Shown: positions 1-9,229 of the stretch, in pieces
Layout of the letters: every line of letters starts with the position of its first letter
How positions within the stretch are numbered: position 1 is the first letter of the stretch
Assembly (NCBI GenBank): GCA_963816545.1
Contig: CAWFLE010000005.1
Coordinates: forward strand, 124,001 to 188,000
DNA: 64,000 nt
Source: Albimonas sp963816545
GTDB lineage: Bacteria > Pseudomonadota > Alphaproteobacteria > Rhodobacterales > Rhodobacteraceae
Direction of reading: 5' to 3'
The notes under the pieces: generated by a model
Told to the model about the DNA's origin: nothing
The model's database searches: none
What the model saw: the letters and a program-made list of their open reading frames with translations, nothing else
Translations under genes and position numbers: made by a program

Positions 1-49
1 TCAGATCGTCCGCCCCGTAGTCCGCCCGCAGTGCGATCGCTGCTTCCAT
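1..49 (-). CDS. Start of a possible IS630-like transposase (runs off the left edge)
   Basis: Only the first 16 codons lie in the window. They begin at an ATG at 49 on the minus strand with a good ribosome-binding site (GGAGGAT, 60-54). The peptide MEAAIALRADYGADDL resembles the N-terminus of alphaproteobacterial IS630-type transposases, which often start with an LRADF..LR segment. That is a family impression from a very short stretch. The IS66-type end at 61 lies about 12 bp upstream of the start, so the gene's own promoter has probably been displaced. It could equally be an unrelated gene. Confidence 0.4.
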   Translation of the reverse strand, partial: MEAAIALRADYGADDL

Positions 50-60
50 GGAGATCCTCC

Positions 61-1739
61 GTAAGCGGTGCGGGAGGGCCCTGAGCGGGTCAGCTTGACC
101 GAGGCTGGAAGCTCCAGGGCAGGAGTTCGTCGATGCGGCTGGCGGGATGACCGGCGGCGATTGCCTCGAGGGTTGTCCCGAGATAGGCGAACGGGTCCAC
201 GCCGTTGAGCTTGCAGGTTTCGACGAGCGAGGCGATGCGGGCCCAGCTCCGGCCGCCTTCGTCATGGCCGGCGAAGAGGGCGTTCTTGCGGTTCGGCGTC
301 AGCGGCCGGATCGTGTTCTCGACGGGGTTGCAGCCATCTCGACGCGGCCGTCCGAGAGGAACACGCGCAGCCCGTCCCAGTGGTTGGCGAAGCAGGCGAG
401 CTTCTCGCCGATGCGGGATTTGGCGGAGACGCGGGCGCGGGTCTCGGTCGGCCAGACGCCGAACGCCTCCACAAGGGGAGCCGACCTCTCCTGACGCACG
501 GCGCGGCGCGTCTCGGGCGGGCGTCCCCGGATGGCGGCCTCGACCTGGTAGAGGCAGGCGATGCGGCGCAGGCCCGCCTCGGCGATGGGGGAGGCGTCGC
601 GGTCGAAGATCTCGCGCAGCTGCCGGCGTCCGTGCGCCCAGCAACGGGCGAGGACGAGAGGCGCTTCGAGCCCGCGCTTGCCGCGAACCGTCTTGCAGGC
701 GACGTAGCCGTCGACCTGGAGCACGCCGGAGACGCCCTCGAGGCTGCGGGCGGCATGTTCGGCGACGCGGCCGGGGGCGTAGGCGTAGACCACGGCCGGC
801 GGGTCCGCTCCGCCCCAGCGGCGGTCGTCCCGCGCCAGCGCCCACAGGTATCCGGTCTTCGCGCTGCAAGCGCGCCTTCGGCACGACGTCCGCCCGCGGC
901 CGGGGCCGGGCGCCGGCGCCGGGGTCTCGTCCATGAAGAGCTTTTCCGACGCCTTCAGATGCTCGGCCATGCGGTTCACGACGGGCGCGGGATGGAAAGC
1001 GGCCTTGCCGACCCGGTCGGCAAGGGTCGGGCGGTGCAGATCGACGCCGGAGCGGGCGAGGATCTGCGAGTGGCGATAAAGCGGCGCGTGATCGGCGTAG
1101 CTGGAGATCAGCACGTGAGCGATCAGGCCCTCGGTCGGCAGGGCGCCCTCGATCAGCCGGGCCGGCGCCGGGGCTTGAGCGACAGCCCCCGCGCAGCGGC
1201 GGCAGGCGTACCGGGGGCGGATGGTGACGAGCACCCGCAGCCGCGCGGGCACGACGTCGAGGCGCTCGGAGCGGTCCTCGCCGATGCGGGCCATCTCCCC
1301 GCAGCCGCATGGGCACAGGATGCTTTCCGGCTCGATCACCCGCTCGACCCGGGGCAAGTCCTCGGGAAGCCAGCCGAGATTGCGCTTCGCCGCCGGCGCC
1401 GAGCGGGACCGGGCCTGCGTCGCCTCGGCCTCCGCCACGGCCGTCTCGTGATCCTCGAAGGCCAGCTGCCGCTCGTCCGGCGAGAGCTTCCCGGACCGGC
1501 GGCCGTGCAGAGCCTGGCGCGGCTCCCGGACCAGGTGGTCGAGCCGGCGGTTGCGCTCGGCCAGATCCGAGACCTCCGCCTCCAGCGCCCGTCGCACCGC
1601 ACGCTCGGCCTCGAACGCGGCGCGCAGCGCGGGCGGCAGGGCGGAGAGATCGAGATCGTCGGGCGCGGTCATCGCCGGCAACCATACCCCGCCCAACGGC
1701 GGTTGTGGCGCCCTTGCCGAGCCTCTGATACCGCCGCGC
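61..1739 (-). mobile_element. Remnant of an IS66-family element (tnpC only)
   Basis: The left end begins GTAAGCG at 61, the typical IS66-family terminus, and encloses a tnpC-type gene. No tnpA or tnpB lies upstream of tnpC, and no matching CGCTTAC end is seen on the right, where an IS630-type fragment begins at 1740. The element is therefore truncated on its right side. The right boundary is uncertain. Confidence 0.55.
90..1672 (-). pseudogene. tnpC: IS66-family transposase TnpC, frameshifted
   Basis: IS66 TnpC is the DDE transposase of IS66 elements. Visible in order are an N-terminal coiled-coil/leucine-zipper region, a zinc-finger-like CPCGCGE segment with a later CRRC, and the catalytic core (FMDETPAP, VLQVDGYVACK, ARCWAHGRRQ). 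A one-base loss near 334 throws out the end of the frame; the correct C-terminus (NPVENTIRPLTPNRKNALF, then a WSF tail) continues in the neighbouring frame to the stop at 90. About 527 residues result if the break is repaired, normal for the family. The start at 1672 (MTAPDDLDL) is preferred to the upstream ATG at 1696. The break may be real decay or sequence error. Confidence 0.85.
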
Positions 1740-2430
1740 CTAACCGATGGCCCTCTTGATCCACGGCTGGAGGCACGGGGAGCGGATGCGGGACGGATCG
1801 TCGGCGAAGGCGTTCCAGGCGCGACAGCAGGCGTCGACGATGGCGTCGAAGTCCTCGAAGACGCGCAGGCTCGGGAAGCGCTCGCGGAGCCATAGCCAGA
1901 CGCGCTCCATCGGGTTGAGCTGGGGCGAATGCGGCGGCAGCGGGACGAGGCTGACGTTCGGCGGGACCCGGAGCGCCTTGGCGTCGTGCCAGCCGGCGCG
2001 GTCGAGGATCATGACGGCGTGCTCGTCATCGGGGATCGTGGCCGCGAAGGCATCGAGGAAGATCCGCATCGCCTGCGTGCCGACCTCGGGCAGGACGAGA
2101 CCGAAGGCGGCCTCCCCGTCGGGGCGGGCGGCGCCGAAGACATAGGTCCACTCGAAGCGCTGGTCCTGGCGGCCCGGCGGGCGGCGGCCTCGGCTCCACC
2201 AGCGATGGCAGAGCCGGCCCTTCTGGCCGACCCGCATCTCGTCCTGGAACCACAGCGTGATCCGCTTGCCCGGATGCGCCTCGGCCGCGGTCTTCAGCGC
2301 AGCCCGCAGCCCGCTTTTTCGAAGCGACGCTGCGCCGCCTCGTCGCTCTTCGGAGGCGTGGGGCGGACCTTCTGCCGTGAGACCCCCTCGCGCCGCAGGA
2401 TCCGCGACAGGCTCTGCGGGGTCAGGCGCT
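1740..2430 (-). pseudogene. IS630-family transposase, 5'-truncated and frameshifted
   Basis: This is the C-terminal part of an IS630-type DDE transposase. Recognisable pieces are WFQDEMRVGQKG, the FEWTYVFGAARP strand, the MILDRAGWHDAK catalytic segment and PPHSPQLNPMERVW, which holds the family's last acidic residue. The 165-residue stretch starting at 2237 is continuous. Upstream, the LTPQSLSRILRREG helix-turn-helix part is in another frame, with the break between about 2295 and 2310. The first ~150 residues are missing, because the methyltransferase remnant starts near 2431. The element is not functional as it stands. Confidence 0.8.
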
Positions 2431-4354
2431 TGGGCGGCGGCGCGGGCGGAGGTCGAGACGGCGCTTGCGCAGGAGGCGAAGGCGAAATCGCCCTCGGCGG
2501 CGACGCGGGCGCATAACTAGGCGCGGCGGCGGTTCGCTCAATTCGGCGAGCGGCTGCGGGGATTCCGGGTGCTCGACCCGGCCTGCGGATCGGGGAACTT
2601 CCTGTATCTGTCGCTGCTCGCGCTCAAGGATTTCGAGAACCGGGTGAACGTCGAGGGCGAGGCGCTGGGCTTCGGCAAGGGCTTCCCGACCGTCGGGCCG
2701 GAGGCGGTGAAGGGGATCGAGCTGAACCCCTATGCGGCGGAACTGGCGCGGGTGTCGGTCTGGATCGGGGAGATCCAGTGGATGCGGCGCAACGGGTTCG
2801 AGGCGTCGCGCAACCCGATCCTGCGGCCGCTGGGGATGATCGAGTGCCGGGATGCCGTGCTGACGCCGGAGGGCAGCGAGGCGGAATGGCCAGACGCAGA
2901 CGCCATCATCGGCAACCCGCCCTTCCTCGGGGCGAAGCTGATGAAGCGGAGCCTCGGCGCGGCTGAGACCGAGGCCATCCGGGCGGCATTCTCCGGCAGG
3001 CTGCCCGGCTTCACGGACCTCGTCTGCTACTGGTTCGAGAAGGCGCGAGCGAAGATCGTGGACGGAAGCGCCGAACGGGCTGGCCTAGTCGCGACGAACT
3101 CCATCGCGAAAAACACGAACCTCCCCGTCCTACGAAGCATCTGCAAAGATTTGGAAATTTTCGACGCTCTGGTCCGACGAACCATGGGTGGTCGAAGGCG
3201 CGGCGGTTCGCGTGGCGTTGCTTAGCTTCCGAAGGAAGGACGCGGAAGGGCCGACGCCAAAACTCAACGGGCTGGAGGTGGAGCGGATTAATGCCAACCT
3301 GACGGCCGGGACCGATTTGAGCGCAGCGGCCAAGCTTCGCGAGAACAGGGGCCGCAGCATGCTCGGAATCCAGAAAAGCGGCCCGCTCGACGTGGACGGA
3401 GAGACCGCCCGGCGGTGGCTACAGCTTCCGACCAACCCAAACGGCCGGCCGAACTCCGATATCCTTCGTCCTTACTGGAACGGGGATGATCTAACGGGAC
3501 GCCCCCGGGACGTGTGGTTCATCGATCTACCTCGGCAGCTCTCAGAGGCTGATGCGTCGCTGTTCGAGACTCCCTTCGGCTACCTTTTGGAAGTGCCCTA
3601 CGATCTACGCATAGCGACACCCAAGACCTTGAAGTGCGAACAGCAACATGCGCGGGATCGGCATGCCCAACTGTATTGGTGGGAGCCGTATTGGCCCCGT
3701 CCAGAAATGCGGAGAGCAATCGAGGTGCAGCCGCGCTTCATGGTGACGCCTGAGACATCTGAGCACAGGCTATTCGTTTGGATGTCCAATCCGACGCTTC
3801 TGGACAAGAGACTGATAGTCGTCCCACGTGCGGATGATACAACCTTCGGAATACTTCATTCCTCATTCCATGAGCTGTGGGCGTCGGGTATGGGAAACCG
3901 CATGGGGAAGGGCAGTCAGCGGCGCTACAACAACCAGACCACCTTCGAGACATTCCCCTTCCCGGAGGGCCTGACCCCGGACCTTCCCGCGTCCGCCTAC
4001 GCCGACGATCCGCGCGCCAATGGCATCGCCGCCGCCGCGGCCGATCTCAACGAGAAGCGGGAGCGGTGGCTCAACCCGGAAGACGTCGTGGACCGCGTGC
4101 CGGAGGTGGTTCCGGGCTACCCCGACCGCATCCTTCCCAAGGACGAAGCCTCGGCGAAGGAGCTGCGCAAGCGGACCCTCACGAACCTCTACAACGCCCG
4201 CCCCGCGTGGCTCGACCATGCGCACCGCGCGCTGGATGAAGCCGTGGCCGACGCCTACGGCTGGGGCGACGACTGGCGGGCCGGGCGCCTGGACGATGAC
4301 GAGATTCTCGCGCGGCTGTTCCGGCTCAATCAGGAGCGCGCGGCGAAGGCATGA
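2431..4354 (+). pseudogene. MmeI-like class I SAM-dependent DNA adenine methyltransferase, truncated and frameshifted
   Basis: The protein has the SAM-binding motif LDPACGSGNF (from 2569) and the N6-adenine catalytic motif NPPF in AIIGNPPFLG, followed by a long C-terminal region ending in TTFETFPFPEGL and an alpha-helical tail. This order (methylase, target recognition, C-terminal helices) matches MmeI-type enzymes, whose N-terminal nuclease part is absent here. Three lesions are visible: the 5' end is cut by the IS630 fragment, a TAG sits in frame at 2518-2520 between ATRAHN and ARRRFAQFG, and one extra base near 3166 shifts the frame inside IFDAWSDEPWVVEG. It was probably a restriction-modification gene of an older island. 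The MmeI assignment rests on motif order and is moderately sure. Confidence 0.75.
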
Positions 4355-4435
4355 GGGCATCCGGTTTCGGCCGTGTGGTGACACCATGGTGACACGAAAC
4401 GCGGGCGGTGGCCCGGAAACCTCGTAAGTTATTGA

Positions 4436-4487
4436 TTTTGCGGCGCCGGTCGAGGGGCTCGAACCCCCGACCCCCTGATTACAAATC
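4436..4487. repeat. attL: 52-bp direct repeat of the tRNA-Thr 3' part
   Basis: This segment is identical to 14302-14353, which covers the 3' half of the intact tRNA-Thr gene. It lacks the 5' half, so it is not a tRNA gene. Similarity continues weakly to the left (TAAGTTATTG here, TAAGTCATTG at 14291). With the integrase starting 179 bp to the right, it is the left attachment site of an integrated element. Confidence 0.92.
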
Positions 4488-4620
4488 GGAAAAATCGGAT
4501 CACCTAAGCCCCTGTTTCTGCTGTGTCCGCCCTTTGGATGCCCGGCAAGATCCTGCAAAATAACTAAAAACTCTTGACGCCCTCTGATAAAGGCAGACAT
4601 GATTCGCCATCGGCAACGCA

Positions 4621-4667
4621 CGGACACGCGGACACAGCGCGGACACGGCGGACACGGAGGCGGACAT
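4621..4667 (+). repeat. Five CGGACAC/T repeats in front of the integrase gene
   Basis: CGGACAC occurs at 4621, 4629, 4640 and 4649, and CGGACAT at 4661 overlaps the integrase start codon. An inverted copy (GTGTCCGC) is at 4523-4530. Two more direct copies lie next to attR (14244, 14255) and two near the middle of the element (9148, 9159). Their concentration at both ends suggests arm-type binding sites for integrase or excisionase, with possible autoregulation of the integrase gene. This is inference. Confidence 0.5.
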
Positions 4668-5942
4668 GGCGGAGCGGATCACGGACAAGCTGGTGCGGGA
4701 CATGGCCGCGCCGGAGAAGGGAAACCGGATCGTCTATGACGATGCGGTCCAGGGCTTCGGGGTCCGCATCACGGCGAAGGGCGCGCGGTCCTTCATCCTC
4801 AACTATCGCTTCAGCGACCCGGACGTGATCCGCCGTTCCTCGGAATACCGCTACACCATCGGGAGCTATCCGGCGTGGTCGGTGGCGGCCGCGCGCGAGG
4901 AGGCGAAGGGCTGGCGGCAGAAAATCGACCGGGGGGAGGGTCATCCGCTGGGCGAGCGGCGCGAGGCGCGGGAGTCCGTGAAGCGGGCGCGGGAGGCGGA
5001 GACGTATAGCGAGGCCGTCGAGGACTACATCAAGCGGGAGCAGCAGGGCCGGCGGAAGAACGCGACCGCGAGCGAGGTTCGGCGCGCGCTCCTGCGGGAG
5101 GGCAAGGGCTGGCAGGACGATCCCGTCGCGAGCATCACCGCATCCAGCGTCCGGAAGCTGCTGGAGGAGATCCGGGACGGGAGCGGGAAGGAGGAAGCGA
5201 AGCCTCGCCCCTACCTCGCGAACCGGATGCACGCCTACCTGTCGCTGTTCTTCAAATGGTGCGCGGAGCCGGGCATCGAGAAGGTTCCGGCCTCGCCCAT
5301 GATCGGCCTGCGGCGCCCGTGGGAGGGCGAGGAAGCCCGCCAGCGGTTCTATTCCGATGACGAGATCAAGGGGCTGTGGAAGGCCGCGGACAAGGTGGGC
5401 GGCATCGGCGGGGCGTTCGTGAAGGTCGTGCTCCTGACCGGCAAGCGGAAGTCCGCGCTCGCGGCGATGCGCTGGGAGGACTTGGCCGACAGCGGCATGT
5501 GGACCCCGCCCGCCGATCCGCGCCGCAGGAAGCGGAACAAGCGGCTGCACGCCGTCCCCTCCCGTCCCTCGCGATGCGGGTCCTGCGGTCCCTGCGGCCG
5601 GCGGAGGATGACGCGCGGCCCTCTGCGGCCTTCGTTTTCCCTGGCCGGCTTCAGGGGACGTGCCTCGTTCCCGGCCAGCCGCTCCAGAAGAAGATAGTCG
5701 AGGATGGCGGCGTCGAGGACTTCACGTTCCACGCCCTGCGGCACACGGTCGAAACCCGGCTGGCGGAGCTGGGGGTCGCGCCGCACGTCCGCGACCTCGT
5801 GCTTGACCACGTTCCTGCGCGCGGGGCAGGGGCGGGCTACGATCACCACCATTACGGGCCGGAGATGCGGGAGGCGCTGGAGACGTGGGCGGGGCATGTG
5901 GAGGGGGTCGTTTCTCCGCAGGGTGCGGCGGTGCTGCGATGA
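4666..5942 (+). CDS. int: Tyrosine recombinase / phage integrase (frame broken near 5558)
   Basis: The integrase catalyses site-specific integration and excision at the flanking tRNA-Thr att sites. The N-terminal arm-binding domain (ITDKLVRDMAAPEKGNRIVYDD..GFGVRI) is of P4-integrase type; a SAM-like core-binding region follows at about 105-215. Catalytic pieces are the Arg box in LLTGKRKSALAAMRW, the HALRHTVETRL box and the C-terminal GYDHHHYGPEMREAL with the tyrosine. The first part (to about residue 297) and the last part are in different frames, and the break lies in GTCCCCTCCC at 5554-5563. Repaired length is about 425 residues, usual for the family. The ATG at 4666 has GGAGG five bases upstream. 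The stop overlaps the next start (ATGA at 5939). Confidence 0.88.
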
Positions 5943-6662
5943 GGGTGGACGAGCGCACGGCCCCTGCACTGGAGGCCCTGTTTGCGGCTCTCACTCAGGA
6001 GAGAGACAGCTTTAGGAAGGCCCAGCAGGATGAAGGCTTCGAGGATCGACGTGGGCCGTCTGAACGTGAGGCAGCTCGTCGGGCGCTCATCGCGGTTTGC
6101 GAATTCGTAGGGGTTTTTGCTCCAGCCAATTCTGACCTCGCCCTTCCATTGGTCCGGCTGATCGACGCGCTTAGCAACATTGATGATTGCCGAGGCGACG
6201 TGATGTTCGACTTTCGCCCGCCCGACAACAATCCGGGAAACCGAAGAACTCTCCTAGAGATGCGGGGCCGCGCGGTGGCAGTGCAGGAGATGCTGATAGG
6301 GGCAAAGTTCGAAGTCAGGCCCGCAGCAGAGTTCGTCCTTCGCGGAACTCCGAGGAACTGCCATCGACCGGTTGCGCGGGCAGGTGGCGGCAACTCAAGG
6401 CCCGCCAGACTGGAATACCGTGAATGGCTGGAGGAAGGAGGCGCGAAAGGCGGAGCGTCACTGGCGCGAAGACAGTGAGAAGACTCAACGTCGTAAGGAT
6501 CAGAAGCCTCGCGACAAGCCGCCTCTGCTGGCCGGCCGGGATAGCATGCGGACCGTGATCGAGCGGCCGAACCTCACGGGGGACGTTGAGGCGAGAGCAA
6601 GCGTGTTCCTCAAAGCAATCTCGATGCTGACGGTTCAGCATGTGCCGGAGGGAGGCGGATAA
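5939..6662 (+). CDS. Hypothetical protein (frame broken near 6335)
   Basis: The start overlaps the integrase stop as ATGA, implying translational coupling. The first ~133 residues (MRVDERTAPALEALFAALTQ..) are acidic and helical with a central hydrophobic stretch (LIAVCEFVGVFAPANSDLAL). The natural continuation, AELRGTAIDRLRGQVAATQG then a Trp/Lys-rich segment ending at 6662, is in the +1 frame, and the break lies within GTTCGTCCTTCGCGG at 6326-6340. Repaired length is about 240 residues. No known domain is recognised. Codon use is less GC-biased than in neighbouring chromosomal genes, in keeping with transferred DNA. Confidence 0.6.
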
Positions 6663-6739
6663 GGGCCGCTCTTATGAACCGGACATAGACGGCACTTCTC
6701 CGCCCATCGGCCCCGGATCGCGGGGCTCCCTGGACGGAG

Positions 6740-7051
6740 ATGGACATGTCCGACAGCTACTCGGAGACGCCGCAGTCGCAGCGCGAATGCTCCCAGAAGG
6801 CGTTCGCCATGAAGAACGCAGCGAATGCTCCTGCGCCCGGCGGCTCGCTCCTCGAAGGCTACTTCACCAAGGAGGAGCTGGCGGCGGCGCTGGGCGTGAG
6901 CGAGCGCACGCTGGACCGCTGGCACAATCAGCGCATCGGCCCGCTGCGGACGCGGCTCGGGTCGCGCATCCTCTACAAGAAGGCGACCGTCGCGGCCTGG
7001 ATCGAGGCGCAGGAAGAGGCGGTTGCGCAGCGGGAGCGGCGGGCCGCTTGA
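6740..7051 (+). CDS. AlpA/excisionase-type helix-turn-helix protein
   Basis: Residues about 42-66 (FTKEELAAALGVSERTLDRW) form the helix-turn-helix of the AlpA/MerR-like excisionase superfamily, followed by the short wing and the VAAWIEAQ helix typical of HTH_17 proteins. The total is 103 residues, and the N-terminal 35 residues look unstructured. In satellites and prophages such proteins regulate integrase or act as recombination directionality factors, so this is the likely regulator or Xis of the element. ATG at 6746 or 6809 could also be the start; 6740 is the longest. The stop overlaps the next ATG (TGATG at 7049-7053). Confidence 0.75.
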   Translation: MDMSDSYSETPQSQRECSQKAFAMKNAANAPAPGGSLLEGYFTKEELAAALGVSERTLDRWHNQRIGPLRTRLGSRILYKKATVAAWIEAQEEAVAQRERRAA

Positions 7052-7245
7052 TGCTGGACATGGAAAACCCCGGCCGCGGTGGAGCGCGGGCCGGGGCTTC
7101 CGGGAATTTCGTCGTGGCTGGCGACAACTCGGAAGATAGCCCCTCCATCACCTACCGGCAAGCTTCGATCCTGCATCGCCGCTTCGCCTTGTCCCCCTCG
7201 GTCGCGCGCACGGTCGCGGCCCTCGCCTACGGGGAGGCCGCATGA
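7051..7245 (+). CDS. Small hypothetical protein, 64 residues
   Basis: The ATG at 7051 shares its A with the stop codon of the HTH gene, and the stop overlaps the next gene as ATGA at 7242. The sequence has a glycine-rich start and a basic C-terminal helix (QASILHRRFALSPSVARTVAALAYG). No family is recognised. The tight coupling on both sides is the main evidence that it is translated. Confidence 0.55.
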   Translation: MLDMENPGRGGARAGASGNFVVAGDNSEDSPSITYRQASILHRRFALSPSVARTVAALAYGEAA

Positions 7246-7522
7246 GGACCCCCACGCTGGAAGAGGTGGACGCCTTCGCGGAGATCCTGCGGCGGGAGAA
7301 ATCCCCGCAGGTCGCCGCGCCCTCGCTATCGCCGCGCTCTTGAGCCTGGAGCCGGAAGACAAGGTTATGCTGATGGACTGGTGCGCGGCTTTCGAGGAGC
7401 CGGAGGCCGACGACTGGCCGTTCCCCGGCGTTGATCGCGAGATGTTCGGCCGCGTCATGGAGGAGGAGCGCCGGCGCGAGCAGCGGGTGGCTCCGCTCGG
7501 GCATCGGAGGGCGGCGGCATGA
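7242..7522 (+). CDS. Small hypothetical protein (frame broken near 7310)
   Basis: The start ATG overlaps the preceding stop. The first ~23 residues (MRTPTLEEVDAFAEILRREK) read in one frame and the rest (ALAIAALLSLEPEDKVML.., then an Arg/Glu-rich end) in another, with a one-base break in the GC-rich stretch 7305-7325. Repaired length is about 93 residues. The gene ends overlapping the next start (ATGA at 7519). No domain is recognised. The acidic middle (FEEPEADDWPFPGVD) suggests a small soluble protein. Confidence 0.5.
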
Positions 7523-7764
7523 GCGTGCATCGCCTGACTTTCACCCATGGCCGCGGGCACTGGTCCGAGGCCGCGGACGGATCGGAGTTCGCGATCTTCG
7601 AGCCGGAGCCGCCCCGAGAAGATGGCGGCTGGTGCATCTACCAGTTCAGCCGCGGCGGCGACAGCGGCGCGCTCCTGCGCACTGCCGACGAATGGAGGGT
7701 CGCCCTCTACTTCGTCCGCTCCCGCCTCTCCATGATCGAAGCCGAGCGGGAGGTCGCCGCATGA
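7519..7764 (+). CDS. Small hypothetical protein, 81 residues
   Basis: The frame is intact and overlaps its neighbours on both sides as ATGA, so it belongs to the HTH-to-helicase operon. The protein is rich in aromatic residues (WSEAADGSEFAIFEPE, WCIYQFSRGG) with a helical end (YFVRSRLSMIEAEREV). No homologous family is recognised; it may be a small accessory of the helicase that follows. Confidence 0.55.
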   Translation: MSVHRLTFTHGRGHWSEAADGSEFAIFEPEPPREDGGWCIYQFSRGGDSGALLRTADEWRVALYFVRSRLSMIEAEREVAA

Positions 7765-8878
7765 GTGCGCTCCACCATCTTGACGACGGCTTTGACGAGA
7801 ACGACCCGTTCCGGGAGGGGCATCGCTTGCCGATCTTCACCGGGGCGGACCTCTACGGCTTGCCCGTCCCGCCGCGGGAATGGCTCGTGGACGACCTCGT
7901 GCCGATGCACACCGTCACCCTGTGGGCGGCGATGGCGGCACGGGCAAGAGCCTGCTGGCGCTCCAGCTCGCCGCCGCCGTCGCCATGGGGCGGCCCTGGT
8001 TGCGGCGGAGCGTCCGCGAGGGTCGGGCGTTCTACCTCTCGGCCGAAGACGACAAGGACGAGCTGCACCGCCGCCTCGCCGACGTGGTGCGGGCTGAGGA
8101 CGCCACGCTCGCGGACGCCGACAGCCTCACGCTCCTGAGCCTCGCGGGGGAGGACGCGGTTCTTGGTGGGCTCGCGCCGGGCGCAGGCGCCGTGTCTGCC
8201 ACGGGGTTGTTCCGGGAGGTGGATGATCTGCTGCGGGAGGAGCAGCCGACGCTGGTTGTCCTGGACACGCTCGCGGACCTCTTTGCGGGAAACGAGAACG
8301 ACCGGGCGCAGGCGCGGCAGTTCATCGGGCTGCTGAGGGGCCTCGCCCTGCGCCACGGTTGCGCGGTTCTCATGCTGTCTCATCCGTCCCTCAGCGGCAT
8401 GAGCACTGGCAGCGGGTCCAGCGGCTCGACCGGCTGGAACAACAGCGTCCGGTCCCGGCTCTACTTCGAGCGCGTCACGTCCGAGGGCTACGAGTCCGAT
8501 CCCGACGCCCGTCGGCTGGTGAACAAGAAGGCCAACTATGCCCGCACCGGCCAGGAGATCGGCCTGCGTTGGCGCGAAGGAGTATTCGTCGCTGACGAGC
8601 CGGAGACGGGGCTGGACCGGCAGGCCAAGACCGCCAAGGCGGAGCGGGTGTTCCTGAAGCTGCTGCGCCTGTTCGAGGAGCAAGGGCGGAGAGTGAACCA
8701 CGCCGGCGGACAGACCTATGCCCCCACCGTCTTCGCCTCCCATCCCGACGCAGAGGGGATCAGCAAGCGGGCGTTCGGGTCGGCGATGGAGAAGCTGATG
8801 GCGGACAGGCGCGTGAAGATCGCCGCTGACGGCCCCCCGTCGAAGCGGCGCCAGTATCTCGCGCTGGGGGGAGAGTGA
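7761..8878 (+). CDS. repA: RepA-like AAA+ ATPase / replicative helicase (frame broken near 7924)
   Basis: The Walker A motif GGDGGTGKS (about residues 55-63) is rebuilt when one G is added to the GGG run at 7923-7925. A Walker B-like strand LVVLDTLADLF follows, then LMLSHPSLSGM, a Ser/Gly loop and WNNSVRSRLYFERV, the signature of RSF1010 RepA-type hexameric helicases (AAA_25). Repaired length is about 372 residues. The C-terminal part looks like a winged helix (FGSAMEKLMADRRVKI). It most likely unwinds DNA for replication of the excised element. It is the last gene of a tightly overlapping operon, and an iteron-like array follows directly, as expected when the origin sits beside its initiator. 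Confidence 0.82.
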
Positions 8879-8880
8879 CG

Positions 8881-8998
8881 TTCCAACCCCCTTCCAACCC
8901 CCTTTCCAACCGGGTGCAGAAGTGCCTTCCATCCCCCCTCCCAACCCCCTTCCATCCCCTGTTCCTTCCACCCCCCATACCCCCCGAGGGTTGGAACG
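8881..8998. repeat. Iteron-like TTCCAnCCCC array, candidate replication origin
   Basis: TTCCA(A/T/C)CCC-type units begin at 8881, 8892, 8904 (degenerate), 8927, 8939 (TCCCAACCCC), 8950 and 8966, and an inverted copy (GGTTGGAACG) is at 8989-8998. The first two are 11 bp apart, one helical turn. Strong C/G strand asymmetry and position just after the helicase gene fit an iteron-type origin. No function is shown by sequence alone. Confidence 0.5.
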
Positions 8999-9229
8999 CC
9001 CCTTGGGCGGGCGTTCACCCTCAAGGAAGGAGACGCCTTCGCAGGGTATTCGCCACGGCCACGTGCGAGCTTTGAAAACGGCTCCGGTCCTGGCTGACGC
9101 CTTCGCCGCGTTCTTCGGTGGGGAAAGCGCCCTCCGCCTCGTCAATGCGGACACATGGCGGACATGAGAGACACAAATACAGACAAGATGCTGTAGATTA
9201 TCGGCTTTCTGAGCTTAACGTTCTGATGT

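Noticed and set aside
4436..4515. A second tRNA-Thr gene
   Set aside because: Only the 3' part is present; beyond 4487 the D arm and 5' acceptor strand are missing, so it is an att repeat.
8881..8998. A CRISPR array
   Set aside because: Units are only about 10 bp, degenerate, and lack regular spacers; no cas genes are nearby.
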